From Pseudonocardia sp. EC080619-01 (GTDB taxonomy: Bacteria; Actinomycetota; Actinomycetes; Mycobacteriales; Pseudonocardiaceae): a stretch of 64,000 nucleotides of DNA. Shown piece by piece: positions 41,874 to 50,647 of the stretch. Made by a program: the position numbers and the translations under genes. The stretch covers positions 310,001-374,000 of the forward strand of contig NZ_CP012185.1 in the NCBI RefSeq assembly GCF_001420995.1, written 5' to 3'. Within the stretch, counting starts at the first letter, position 1. Every line of letters starts with the position of its first letter. The notes under the pieces are model-generated. The model was not told where the DNA came from, did not search any database, and worked only from the letters and a program-made list of their open reading frames with translations.

Positions 41874-43115
41874 TTATGCGGTCGCAGCAGGGGGTAGGGA
41901 ATGCAGACGCCCGCCAGAGATCACGCATCGCACGTCACGCAGTGCCTCGAGGTCATCGAGCGGGGAGCCGTCGACGACGAGCACGTCTGCCGAGTAGCCC
42001 GCGGTGAGCTCCCCGATCTCGTGCCCCAGGCCAAGGGCTGCCGCGGCGGTCGTGGTGGCTGTCGCCAGGGCTTCGCTCGTCGACCAGCCGGCAGCCTCAT
42101 ACAGGGTCAGGGCCTCGACGAGATCGTCGTACTTGCCGGAGCCGACGCCCGCATCAGTCCCCGCGATCAGCCTGATGCCGCGCGACCGCATCCACGACAG
42201 TCGCTCCAACAGACCGTCGAGGCCCGCCTCCGGGGGCCAGGCCTTCCAATCTCGGGACCGTGTCGGGCAGACAGCAATGTCCCGGGCGGCGATGAGATCG
42301 GCGATGTCACTGCGCGGGTCGTAGCAGCGGGGGTCGGCAGTCGGACCGGTCAGCCACCCTCCGTGCTCGATGGTGTCGACGCCCACCTCGGCGCACAGCG
42401 CCATCGTGTCGGTGCCATGGGCGTGCGCTGCAACCGGAAGTCCTGCGGCATGTGCCGCGTCGACCGCGGCTCGGACCTCGGCGAGGGTGAACTGGCTCTG
42501 CCAGACGGGTGCAGCCTTCGGCGTCAGCCGTCCACCGCCGGCCATCACCTTGATCACGTCGGCGCCACTGTCGGCCAGCCTGCTGACCGCGGAGCGCATC
42601 TGCTGTTCGCCCGAGACTTCTCCGCCCAAAAACCAGCAGTGCCCCTGGGGCGAGGTGAGGGGCGCGAACGCACTCAGCACACGCGGACCAGCGCGAGTGC
42701 CAGCCGCGATCTCATCCCGCACCTGGCCCACCAGGCCGTCGCGGTCACCCAGATCGCGCACCGTCGTGATACCCGCGTCGAGCAGCTCCCGAGCGTGCGA
42801 GGTGATCGTCTCCCTGATGACCGGGTGGTCCCCGCGCCTCAACGCGGCGACGGGGTCCGCCGTTGCCTCGAAGGCGAGGTGGACATGGGCGTTGATGAGT
42901 CCAGGGAGCATCGTCGAGTCGGGGAACGACACCTTCCGCACATGGGGGTGGCGGGCCGATACCGCTGGATCAGGGCCGACGTCACCAATCGTTCCGTCGC
43001 CGGCGATCAGGACTGCGCCGTTCTCGATAATCGGCCGGCCAGGTGCGGTGACCACCCGTCCGGCTGTCACCAGCAGCAGTTCACAGGGCGTCTCAGACGG
43101 TACGGTTCCCACCAC
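41874..43115 (-). CDS. Amidohydrolase-superfamily enzyme (imidazolonepropionase-like)
   Basis: The 413-residue metal-dependent hydrolase has the metal-binding HxH in LPGLINAHVHL, Lys in ADVIKVMAGGG, His in LPVAAHAHG and TIEHGGWL, and the catalytic Asp in LIAGTDAGVG. The flanking N- and C-terminal strands (NGAVLIAGDGTIGDVG, GYSADVLVVDGSPLDD) close the beta-sandwich. It resembles prolidase/imidazolonepropionase-type members; the substrate cannot be read. It sits alone on the minus strand inside a regulator-peptidase-transporter group and may be cargo. Confidence 0.85.
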   Translation of the reverse strand: MVGTVPSETPCELLLVTAGRVVTAPGRPIIENGAVLIAGDGTIGDVGPDPAVSARHPHVRKVSFPDSTMLPGLINAHVHLAFEATADPVAALRRGDHPVIRETITSHARELLDAGITTVRDLGDRDGLVGQVRDEIAAGTRAGPRVLSAFAPLTSPQGHCWFLGGEVSGEQQMRSAVSRLADSGADVIKVMAGGGRLTPKAAPVWQSQFTLAEVRAAVDAAHAAGLPVAAHAHGTDTMALCAEVGVDTIEHGGWLTGPTADPRCYDPRSDIADLIAARDIAVCPTRSRDWKAWPPEAGLDGLLERLSWMRSRGIRLIAGTDAGVGSGKYDDLVEALTLYEAAGWSTSEALATATTTAAAALGLGHEIGELTAGYSADVLVVDGSPLDDLEALRDVRCVISGGRLHSLPPAATA

Positions 43116-43201
43116 GGGGCGTCACGGTACCGCCCGCCGAACTGCAAGGCGTGGGCTGTGCCCGGTTCCGAAACCATGTCGACCTGGAGAGGGCAGCCAA
43201 C

Positions 43202-43762
43202 GTGATGAAGAGCAAAGCGCGAAACCGGGCTCTGCTTTCCGCATGTCGTAGCCTGCTCCGGGCGCTGAACGTGACCCCACCACTCGAAGTGAGAGAGCTG
43301 GTCGGGCCTATCAGCACTCTCCGGGGGCGCCATATCGAGCTCGTCGACTACCCGCTGACCGAGGAGCTGGCTGTCAGCTTCTCCCTGGACGACTTCGATG
43401 TCGTCGCGATGCGGGAGCACACCTCGGTCTGGCACGCTGACCACTCGCTGGCTCACGAACTCGGGCACATTCTCTGCGGACATCTCGAAGGTGACGACGC
43501 AGGCTACGGAAGCTACGACGCTGCGGAGAGCGAAGACATTGCGCGAATCGTCGCGCGCTTCGGCGAGGGTCGCCGTCCTCGCGGCGGCGTTCGGCGGCGC
43601 CTCTGCTACGACACCCCACAAGAACAAGCAGTCGAATTCATCGCGACAACGTTCCTGGAATGGTCCATCATCCCCGGTAAGGCGCCCTTACATCTGGCTC
43701 GCGAGATGGGGCCAGCCTCGGCACTGTATCGAACGCTTTCGTACCAGCGTGGATGGATGTGA
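43202..43762 (+). CDS. ImmA/IrrE-type zinc metallopeptidase
   Basis: The HELGH motif (LAHELGHILCGH, ~85) is the zinc site. A second conserved region, EQAVEFIATTFLE, carries the third ligand candidate. The start at GTG 43202, with ATG 43205 as alternative, follows GGAGAGGGCAGCCAAC. The 186-residue size fits ImmA-like proteases that cleave or inactivate XRE-type repressors. The probable partner is the EspR-like protein at 41336. The MAB_1171c-like gene starts 6 bases after the stop, so these two form an operon. Confidence 0.85.
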   Translation: MMKSKARNRALLSACRSLLRALNVTPPLEVRELVGPISTLRGRHIELVDYPLTEELAVSFSLDDFDVVAMREHTSVWHADHSLAHELGHILCGHLEGDDAGYGSYDAAESEDIARIVARFGEGRRPRGGVRRRLCYDTPQEQAVEFIATTFLEWSIIPGKAPLHLAREMGPASALYRTLSYQRGWM

Positions 43763-43768
43763 GCTGAC

Positions 43769-45013
43769 GTGACCTCCAGCGCAGCGGCCGCGGAAATCGC
43801 GCACGGCCCGCTCGGGACATCCGCCGGTGAAGTCGTTGCCTGGCTCGGCGCGGGCGTGATACTTGTGATGCTCGGCCGAGTTATCCACGACCGAGCTTTC
43901 CGGTACCTCGCAGCGTGTCTGGTAGCGTTTGCCCTGAACCGGGTGCTGAGCAGCATGGATGACAAGCCTGATGTGCTGGTGCTTGTCACTAATCTGCTCA
44001 CTGTAGTCTCGGCCCTCTGTAAGGTCTGCTTCTTCCGGATCGTGCTCGGCGAGGCCGTCCGTCAGCGAATGCCGCGGCTGCGATTCGAGTACGTCGCGGC
44101 CGCCATGGTCGCTCTGATCGCTATCTGCGCCTGGTGGATGGCCCCGGCCGAGGCTCGAGGTGGTGCTCTGGCCGGTCCAAGCTATGCGCACGACAACGCA
44201 GCCTTCACCTTCGTGATAGTCCTCATCGGCTACTACACGGTCGTAGCGGCCCGGGTGGTCAACTGGACCCGCCAGCTGATCGTGGCCTGGGTCCGCCGGC
44301 GCCCCAAGGTCGTCCACACCCACGGCGGCGGACCAGACCTGAGCCAAGGGACTGGTCAGGTCGTGGCGGGACTGGCGTTTCAGGTCGGCGTAGTCGTCAT
44401 CGGAATCGGCGAAATTACCCGTTTGGTGTCGAACGTCTCGAAACTCGCCAACGAGATCCTGGCCCGTCTTGAGCCCGACTTCCTTCCGCTGGCTGAAAAG
44501 TTCAGCCCAGCTATTACCGCCGGAGTCCGAGTCGGGCACTCCATGTTCTACATCGGAGCGATCCTTCCTCTGGTAGTCGGGAGTGCGGCCGCAGCGCTGA
44601 TGTCGGTGCACCACTACCGGAACTGTCGCCGCCTGAAGCCTCTGTGGAGTGCAATCACCGACGAGTTCACGGACCTCGCCTACCGGGGAGCTCGCGGGAT
44701 CGGTGGAAAATTCTACCGACGAGACGTCGAGATCCGAGACGGGCTGGTGCTGCTTGAGAACTACTATGACCCCGAGGTGGCGCGGCGGGCAGCGACGCTA
44801 GAGTCAAGTGACGAGATCACTGTTGCGGTCGCGCAAATCCGTGCAGCCCTTCGTGCCCATAGGGCCGAATCGCCGGTTGCTGTTCCTAGCCCGATCCCGG
44901 TGAGCGATGCGGCAACACGAGTCGAGGACATGTCGTGGCTCCTGCGGGTGGCCGACGAATTCGTGACAGCCGAAAGAGCAGAGGGGAACTTCGCCGCAGC
45001 ACAGTCACGTTGA
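43769..45013 (+). CDS. MAB_1171c-family membrane protein
   Basis: The 414-residue protein has about seven N-terminal membrane helices (WLGAGVILVMLGRVIH, YVAAAMVALIAICAWWMAP, AFTFVIVLIGYYTVVAARV, GLAFQVGVVVIGIGEITRLV, MFYIGAILPLVVGSAAAALM). The cytoplasmic C-terminal domain has the family signature RLKPLWSAITDEF with FYRRDVEIRDGLVLLENYYD. These proteins are called putative transporters and regularly neighbour an XRE regulator and an ImmA peptidase in actinomycetes, as here. The substrate is unknown. It starts with GTG. Confidence 0.78.
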   Translation: MTSSAAAAEIAHGPLGTSAGEVVAWLGAGVILVMLGRVIHDRAFRYLAACLVAFALNRVLSSMDDKPDVLVLVTNLLTVVSALCKVCFFRIVLGEAVRQRMPRLRFEYVAAAMVALIAICAWWMAPAEARGGALAGPSYAHDNAAFTFVIVLIGYYTVVAARVVNWTRQLIVAWVRRRPKVVHTHGGGPDLSQGTGQVVAGLAFQVGVVVIGIGEITRLVSNVSKLANEILARLEPDFLPLAEKFSPAITAGVRVGHSMFYIGAILPLVVGSAAAALMSVHHYRNCRRLKPLWSAITDEFTDLAYRGARGIGGKFYRRDVEIRDGLVLLENYYDPEVARRAATLESSDEITVAVAQIRAALRAHRAESPVAVPSPIPVSDAATRVEDMSWLLRVADEFVTAERAEGNFAAAQSR

Positions 45014-45085
45014 GTGCCGCCCAACGGGAGCGCCCACCCGTCGCGCTGACGCCATCGTGTCAACCTTGGGTTCGTCGCTGCGCGA

Positions 45086-45703
45086 TCAACGACGGGACTC
45101 GACGTCGACGCCGCGAGCGCGGACGAGCCAAGGGCCCCAATCCTCGGTGCGCAGTGGCATCCCCTCCTCGACCCGCTCGGACCGGTGCTCGCTGATCCCA
45201 CAGTGCCCGCCTCTCGCCGCGCCTTTGGTATCGATCGCGGCATAGGCGGTGGGGACCCAGCGGGTGTGCCACTCGGCGATCTGGAAGCCAGAGCCGTCTG
45301 GGCCGTAGGCCTGCAGGTGGGCGTGGTGGAGCCAGGACAGGGTCTCGCGGCCCCAGGTGTGCATCGGCCAGCAGGGCGGGATTTGTCGGGCGGTCGGTGC
45401 GAGGGTCGGGATCGCGATGGTGTCGACCCAGCGTGCGAGCTCATCCCACGCGGCTGCGGCCTCGTCGGCGGAGAGCAGCGCCCACAGCACGGGATCCGGT
45501 GTCGTCTCGGCTCCCGCGGAGCGAGCCCCGTTCCCCGGGTCGTGGTCTGCGGCTGCTGCGAGGCGCTCGAAGCGGGGCAGGAGCTCGGCCAGGACGTGAG
45601 CCTGTTCCTGGTTGTACTGACGCAGCTGGCTGACCTGCTGTTCGAGCGCGGTGACGGTCGCGAGCAGCTCGTCGACCCTGGGATCGGAGGGGCTCTCGCT
45701 CAC
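45086..45703 (-). CDS. Unknown plasmid-type protein with N-terminal coiled coil
   Basis: The 205-residue protein has an N-terminal coiled coil (RVDELLATVTALEQQVSQLR) and a soluble domain rich in Trp and His (WPMHTWGRETLSWLHHAHLQ, FQIAEWHTRWVPTAYAAIDT). It is translationally coupled to the serine recombinase upstream (ATGA overlap). No family was recognised; it could be a recombination accessory factor or cargo. Confidence 0.65.
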   Translation of the reverse strand: MSESPSDPRVDELLATVTALEQQVSQLRQYNQEQAHVLAELLPRFERLAAAADHDPGNGARSAGAETTPDPVLWALLSADEAAAAWDELARWVDTIAIPTLAPTARQIPPCWPMHTWGRETLSWLHHAHLQAYGPDGSGFQIAEWHTRWVPTAYAAIDTKGAARGGHCGISEHRSERVEEGMPLRTEDWGPWLVRARGVDVESRR

Positions 45704-46446
45704 GTGGCGGGCTCCTGTCTGGGGCTGGGTGCGAGGTGGTCGAACGCGCCCTGTCCGGGGAGTTGCTGGGAGTCGTGGCGGGCGAGCGCGTCGCGGGTCA
45801 CTGCTGCGGTCAGGGCGGGGCGTCCGCCACCGCCGGCGGCGAGCTCGGGGACGGCCTTGTAGACGGTGGTGCGTGAGACGCCGAGCAGCCGCGCGATCGC
45901 GGCGACGGAGTGCTCGGGGCGGGTCAGCATCGCCCGCGCGTGGTGGACCTGGTCCGGGGTCAGGGCGGGTGGGCGACCGAGGCGGGCGCCGCGGGAGCGG
46001 GCCGCCTGCAGGCCCTCGACGGTGCCCTCGACGATCAGTTCACGGACGAACTCGGCCAGCGAGGCGAAGATGTGGAACACCAGCCGCCCACCCGGGGTGG
46101 AGGTGTCGATGGCCTCCTTGAGTGAGCGCAACCCGACACCACGGGTGCGTAGTCGTCCGGCGATGTCGATCAGGTCCGACAGGGACCGGCCCAGGCGGGC
46201 CAGTTCGGTGACCACGACCAGGTCCCCGGGCCGGGCGTAGTCGAGCATCGCGATCAGCCGCGGGCGCTGCTGGTCCCTACCCGATCCGACGTCGGTGAAG
46301 ATCCTCGTGCAGCCCGCAGCGTCGAGCGCGGTGAGCTGGCGGTCGAGGACCTGCCCGGCGGTGGAGACCCGGCCGTAGCCGATCAGCGTTCCCGAGGCCG
46401 CAGCCGGCTCCGGGACCAGACTGGGCTCGCCCTCGGGCGCACTCAC
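45700..46446 (-). CDS. Serine recombinase (resolvase/invertase family)
   Basis: The resolvase catalytic domain has the nucleophile Ser in IGYGRVSTAGQVLDRQL, the pattern ARLGRSLSDLI and the E-helix HIFASLAEFVRELIVEGT. A C-terminal HTH (HSVAAIARLLGVSRTTVYKA) and a Gly-rich tail follow. The 248 residues match small resolvases rather than large integrases. It probably resolves plasmid multimers or inverts local DNA; an inverted-repeat site lies at 47020-47095. It is the middle gene of a three-gene operon with four-base overlaps on both sides. Confidence 0.9.
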   Translation of the reverse strand: MSAPEGEPSLVPEPAAASGTLIGYGRVSTAGQVLDRQLTALDAAGCTRIFTDVGSGRDQQRPRLIAMLDYARPGDLVVVTELARLGRSLSDLIDIAGRLRTRGVGLRSLKEAIDTSTPGGRLVFHIFASLAEFVRELIVEGTVEGLQAARSRGARLGRPPALTPDQVHHARAMLTRPEHSVAAIARLLGVSRTTVYKAVPELAAGGGGRPALTAAVTRDALARHDSQQLPGQGAFDHLAPSPRQEPAT

Positions 46447-46892
46447 GAAGCGCGCCCCGGCGAGTCGGCGGGCGCGGGCGCCGGGCTGTCCGCGCCGTCG
46501 CCGACATCAGTAGCGGCCCCGGTGGTCGTGTCCCGGGCGGGGACGGGGCGGTCGGGTGGCGTGCCGCCGCGGTAGAGCGCCACCCACGGGGTCAGGTAGG
46601 ACGTGACGTTCTCGCCGCGGACGTCGTCGGGGTGCCAGACCTCCATCGACGCCACCAGAGACCCGCAGGCCGAGCATTCGCCCAGCGCGGCGGAGAACTG
46701 CTCCCCGGGACGTCGACGACCACCGCTGCTCGGCGTGGCGCGGAACGTGACCGGCTCCGGATCGTCCACACCGGGCAGCGGACGCGGGTGGCCACCGGCC
46801 AACGCGTCGACATAGGCGCCGGGATGGCTGCAAGCCGCCGGGTCCAGCGGCACGACCGGGTCCACCGGTCCACCATCGTTGGTGCGCGTCAT
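46443..46892 (-). CDS. Small protein with a possible single zinc half-site, in the recombinase operon
   Basis: The start MTRTNDGGPVDPVVPLDP at 46892 is preferred over a longer frame. The middle contains GECSACGSLVASMEVW (a CxxC pair), and the C-terminus is Pro/Asp/Ala-rich and probably disordered. There is no membrane segment. It is the first gene of the operon that includes the serine recombinase. Function is not known. Confidence 0.55.
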   Translation of the reverse strand: MTRTNDGGPVDPVVPLDPAACSHPGAYVDALAGGHPRPLPGVDDPEPVTFRATPSSGGRRRPGEQFSAALGECSACGSLVASMEVWHPDDVRGENVTSYLTPWVALYRGGTPPDRPVPARDTTTGAATDVGDGADSPAPAPADSPGRAS

Positions 46893-47019
46893 CACGACCC
46901 CCGCATGAGTTGGAGCAAGCACGGCGTTCGATCGTCGGCCGGCGGGGAGCGACTCCCGGCGGCAGACACAGCCGGACTGTACAGAAAACGGCTACCCAGG
47001 CGTATCTGGACACGCGCAG

Positions 47020-47095
47020 TTGTTGAACACATTGCTGAACACTGCAGTCCTGCAGGAACGCGATCCGCGACCCGCTGCGCCCAGGTGTTCAACAA
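47020..47095. repeat. Inverted and direct repeats, candidate recombinase site
   Basis: TTGTTGAACAC (47020-47030) and GTGTTCAACAA (47085-47095) are perfect 11-base inverted repeats 54 bases apart. A third half-site, GCTGAACACTG, lies at 47034. The rest of 46893-47316 has no gene. Multi-half-site layouts upstream of a resolvase operon are typical of res sites or operators. Confidence 0.5.
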
Positions 47096-47316
47096 ACGAT
47101 GGGTTGATGAACCAGAAGAGCTGATGTGTGGTGGTCTCGGAGATCATTTGCGCCTTACCCGCGGTGTCGGTCAACCAGAGGACTGCGCTGGAGCAGCCTG
47201 GCGTCGGCCTCGCGTTAGTCTCGCCGGCGTAGACCGACACCGGCGGACACGACCCTGCAGCGCACCGTGCGGACATGGAGAGGTCGTGGAGGCAGGTCGC
47301 GGTATTGCGACGGCGG

Positions 47317-48402
47317 TCAGTGATCGGCGTTGAGCAAGGCTTGGATACGGGCGTTGAGAGCGTCGACGTCGTCAGCGACGCCGTCGAGCACGGTGAGCAC
47401 CTCGTCCAGGGCGGGTGCGGTCGGCCCGAACGATTGCCTCGCAGCGGGAGCGGTAAAGGGGACGCCCGCTGTCCCGGGCGGGGGTTCTCCTTCGGAGACA
47501 GGTTGGGCGGCACGATCGGAAGTGCGGGCCATGCGGGTGCGCATGGTCCGGGTGGTGATGGGGCGGTAGTCGTCGAGCCAGCCGTGTTGGTCGATGGCTG
47601 GGAGCAGGGTCGCGGCGTCGCGCCACCGATGCGGGGATTTTGGTCGGTGGGTGTGCGGGGTGTCGGCGGTCGGGGCGTGGGCGGTAACGAGGTCCATGCG
47701 GGCTGAGCCACGCCCGAGGCCGTCGAGGGTGCCGAGGATGTCGAGCCAGCGCACGACCGCGCATGCTGGACACTCGCGCGGATCCACATCTTGGGCGACC
47801 GTCTGACCCGCGATCGCGACAAGGCAATCGGTGTCGTCGTCCACGTCGCAGTCCGTGAGCGATTCGTCGGCGATACCGGTGACGATCGCGGTGGGGGTCA
47901 GGGTGCGCGCGACGGGGTAGGGCAAGGCGAGGCTGGTGGTGAGCACGGTCAGGAAGGCGTCCCGGCGGCCGTGTAGCCCGTGTGGCCATCCGCGGGTGGG
48001 GCAGGCGGCGATCATCGGCCCGGGGTCAGCCAGCAGCGGCAGCTGCTGGGGCGGGATGGGTGGCGCGGCCGGGCCGATATCAGGGCGCTGCAAGAGGTGA
48101 CCGGCGCGGCGGTGGGCGGCCGCGATGGCCCGCACGCGGCGGGCCACGGTAGCCGGTCGGGCCGGGAGCGTCGTGAGGAACCCGGTCAGCGCGGCGACCG
48201 TGGTCGGCAGCGTCGGCTGGCAGGTGGCGGTGGTGTAGTCACAGAACAGCGCCCACTCTCCGGCGTACCCGGGCCCGGCCGCGGCGTAGGGCACCGTTGC
48301 CCCGATACTCGTCGAATCCTGGGCGGTTGAACTGGATTCGGCGGTGCCGGCGTCGGACCGCTGACCGGCGCAGGTCCAGTACTCGGCAGACGTGGTATTC
48401 AT
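47317..48402 (-). CDS. Integrase-like protein lacking visible catalytic residues
   Basis: The 361-residue protein has an N-terminal SAM-like core-binding domain (FCDYTTATCQPTLPTTVAAL, TVARRVRAIAAAHRRAGH) as in tyrosine recombinases. A second domain (GRRDAFLTVLTTSLALPYPV, TPTAIVTGIADESLTDCD) aligns with the start of the catalytic fold, but no Arg/His-x-x-Arg/Tyr set follows. A helical C-terminal tail ends in DDVDALNARIQALLN. It may be a DNA-binding derivative of an integrase. Confidence 0.55.
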   Translation of the reverse strand: MNTTSAEYWTCAGQRSDAGTAESSSTAQDSTSIGATVPYAAAGPGYAGEWALFCDYTTATCQPTLPTTVAALTGFLTTLPARPATVARRVRAIAAAHRRAGHLLQRPDIGPAAPPIPPQQLPLLADPGPMIAACPTRGWPHGLHGRRDAFLTVLTTSLALPYPVARTLTPTAIVTGIADESLTDCDVDDDTDCLVAIAGQTVAQDVDPRECPACAVVRWLDILGTLDGLGRGSARMDLVTAHAPTADTPHTHRPKSPHRWRDAATLLPAIDQHGWLDDYRPITTRTMRTRMARTSDRAAQPVSEGEPPPGTAGVPFTAPAARQSFGPTAPALDEVLTVLDGVADDVDALNARIQALLNADH

Positions 48403-48637
48403 CCCCTCCGGGAGGGCCGGTCACAGACGGTCATACTTGGGAGTATGGAACAATATCCAGCCGGTGATCACCTCGGAAGACGGACCGCTCTCGCGGGCCG
48501 TCGCCCGCGATGGTGTGGCTGGGCTCCTTACGGCCCACCCTGCGTAGCGCAATCTGTGCGGTGTCCGCGCCGCGCGCACCGCGCCCGGGCCGGCGGTGGC
48601 GCACCGCTATTCGAGCACGACTCCATCCCGATCCGGG
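48403..48637. other. Intergenic stretch before the IS element
   Basis: There is no gene here. It contains a CCCTCCGGGAGGG palindrome at about 48411-48423 and a small hairpin CATACT-TGGG-AGTATG at about 48431-48446, which could be an operator for the gene starting at 48402. The stretch ends at the IS inverted repeat. Confidence 0.4.
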
Positions 48638-50319
48638 ACTAGCTACTTCGCCCTGAAGAAGTAGCAGCGCATCAGGCCGCTGACCTGTGGAGATGCTCGG
48701 CGCGCCTTCAGCGTCGAGGGTGGAACGCGCGGAAGAATGGCCTTGTAGGTCGGTGAGCTGGGGAAACGAGTCCTGATGCTGCGGACACACGCGGTCGAGG
48801 TGAGCTTGTGTGGGAGGCGGTGCTTCCCGAGGAGAGGTCCTGCGGCTGCCTGAGGAGCTCGCACGGGTTGATGCGCTGCTCGATGACCCGGTGTTCTTCG
48901 CCCGTTTGTGCCGTTCTTCGACCCGCGGCTGGGTCGGCCCTCCACGCCGATGGAGGTCTACCTGCGGTTGATGTTCCTCAAGTTCCGCTACCGGCTCGGC
49001 TACGAGTCGCTGTGTCGTGAAGTCTCGGACTCGATCACCTGGCGGCGGTTCTGCCGGATCCCACTCGACGGCAAGGTGCCGCACCCGACGACGTTGATGA
49101 AGCTGACGACCCGCTGCGGCACTGCGGCGGTGGACGGCTGCAACGATGCGTTGCTGGCCAAGGCCGCACAGGCCAAGCTGCTGCGCACCGATCGGGTGCG
49201 CGCCGACACCACCGTGCTCCCGGCCGATGTCGCCTACCCGACCGACTCCGGGCTGTTGGCCAAGGCGGCCCGGCGGATCGCCGCCGCGGGACAACGAGTC
49301 CAGGCCGCTGGCGGGGCGACCCGGACCCGGGTTCGCGATCGCAGCCGCTCCGCCGGTGCTCGGGCGCGGACGATCGAGGGCGAAGCTGCGGCTGCGCACC
49401 GCCGCCGGGCGTGACGAGTCCCAGGCCGTGATCCGTCGGATCACCGGCGAGATGGTCGGGCTCGCCGAGCGGGCCGCCGCCGATGCCGAGCACCTGCTGC
49501 GCAACGCCCGTCGAGCCCTGCGTCACGCGCAACATACGGCGGAGCGGCTCAAGACTGCAGGCCAGCGAGGTGGCGATCCCACGGCGAGGCGCCGCCGGGG
49601 ACGGCTGCATCACGCGATCAACGATCTGACCGGGCTCGTCGAGGTCACCCGCCGGATCGCGGCGCAGCCCCGGCAACGTCTCTCCGGCGAGGTTCCGGCC
49701 GGGGCCACACGACGGGTGAGCCTGCACGACGAAGACGCCCGTCCGATCGCCAAGGGCCGGCTCGGCAAGTCGATCGAGTTCGGCTACAAGGCCCAGGTCA
49801 TGGACAACGACGACGGGATCGTTCTCGACCACACCGTCGAACGAGGCAACCCCGCCGACGCCCCCCAACTTGTCCCCGCGGTCACCCGCGTCATCGCCAG
49901 GACCAGGCGCCGACCCCGAACGGTCACCGCCGACCGCGGCTACGGCGAAGCCCCCGTCGAGAACAGCCTGCACGAGCTCGGCATCCGGACCGCCGCGATC
50001 CCCCGCAAGGGCAGACCCGGCCAAGCCCGCCAGGCATTCGAGCATCGCCCGGCGTTCCGCCGAAGCATCAAGTGGCGCACCGGCAGCGAGGCCCGGATCA
50101 GCACCCTCAAACGGCAGTACGGATGGGACCGAACCCGCCTCGATCACCTCGACGGGGCCCCGGACCTGGGCCGGACACGGGGTCCTGGCGCACAACCTGG
50201 TCAAGATCGCCGCCCTCAGCGCCTGATCGACCACCGACAGAGATCAACACCCACTGGCGGCAGCACCACCCCGACACCGATCAGCGCGAAGACGCCTTCT
50301 TCAGGGCGAAGTAGCTAGT
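48638..50319 (+). mobile_element. IS1182-like insertion sequence with perfect 24-bp inverted repeats
   Basis: The ends are exact inverted copies: ACTAGCTACTTCGCCCTGAA followed by GAAG at 48638-48661, and its reverse complement at 50296-50319. The palindrome CTAG lies within the outermost bases of each end and may be the duplicated target. The element is 1.68 kb and carries one DDE transposase gene that is frameshifted. It landed in an older IS256-family gene, whose remnant begins at 50320. Confidence 0.85.
48808..50226 (+). pseudogene. DDE transposase of the IS1182-like element, frameshifted
   Basis: Conceptual translation needs about four frame changes. The pieces are VWEAVLPEE (48808), VLRLPEELARVDALLDDPVF, FVPFFDPRLGRPSTPMEVYL with LRLMFLKFRYRLGYESLCRE (48905-49380), KLRLRTAAGRDESQAV through VTADRGYGEAPVENSLHELG and KRQYGWDRTRLDHLDG (to about 50155), then TWAGHGVLAHNLVKIAALSA. 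The order and motifs (RADTTVLPADVAYPTD, TADRGYGE) fit IS1182/IS5-superfamily enzymes. Intact terminal repeats with a dead gene mean it can move only if helped in trans, unless the indels are sequencing errors. Confidence 0.8.
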
Positions 50320-50647
50320 GGCCACGACCGACACCAGCGCCTGCTCAGCCCGGCGACGCCGTTCGAGTAGCCACTCTGGAAGGTACGTCCCGGTGCGCAG
50401 CTTCTCCGATCGCCAGCTCCACCGTTCCCGCACGGGTGTCCCAGCCCCGGGCTCGATACCCGCCGCGTGAGTTCATTCGCCCGTCGCTGCGCTCGCGATA
50501 CCCGGCACCGCACGCCGCATCGGCGTCCGCGGACATCAACGCCTCGGCGAACCCCTTGACCATCGACCGGAGCAGATCCGGACTTGTCTCGGCGAGCCGG
50601 TCATCGAGCTAGCCCGCCACATCGTTCACACTGTCTGACGCGGCCAT
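50320..50647 (-). pseudogene. IS256-family transposase, N-terminal remnant
   Basis: Reading leftwards from ATG 50647, the frame gives MAASDSVNDVAG, an in-frame TAG at 50609-50611, then MVKGFAEALMSADADAACGA and NSRGGYRARGWDTRAGTVEL. These are hallmarks of IS256-type transposases. A further frameshift leads to KLRTGTYLPEWLLERRRRAE, and the gene is cut at 50320 by the end of the IS1182-like element. The C-terminal half is missing here. A matching C-terminal remnant of the same family lies at 62250-62595. Confidence 0.8.

Noticed and set aside
41901..43205. Plus-strand 434-residue ORF opposite the amidohydrolase
   Set aside because: Antisense shadow; the minus-strand frame carries all metal-binding motifs of the amidohydrolase family.
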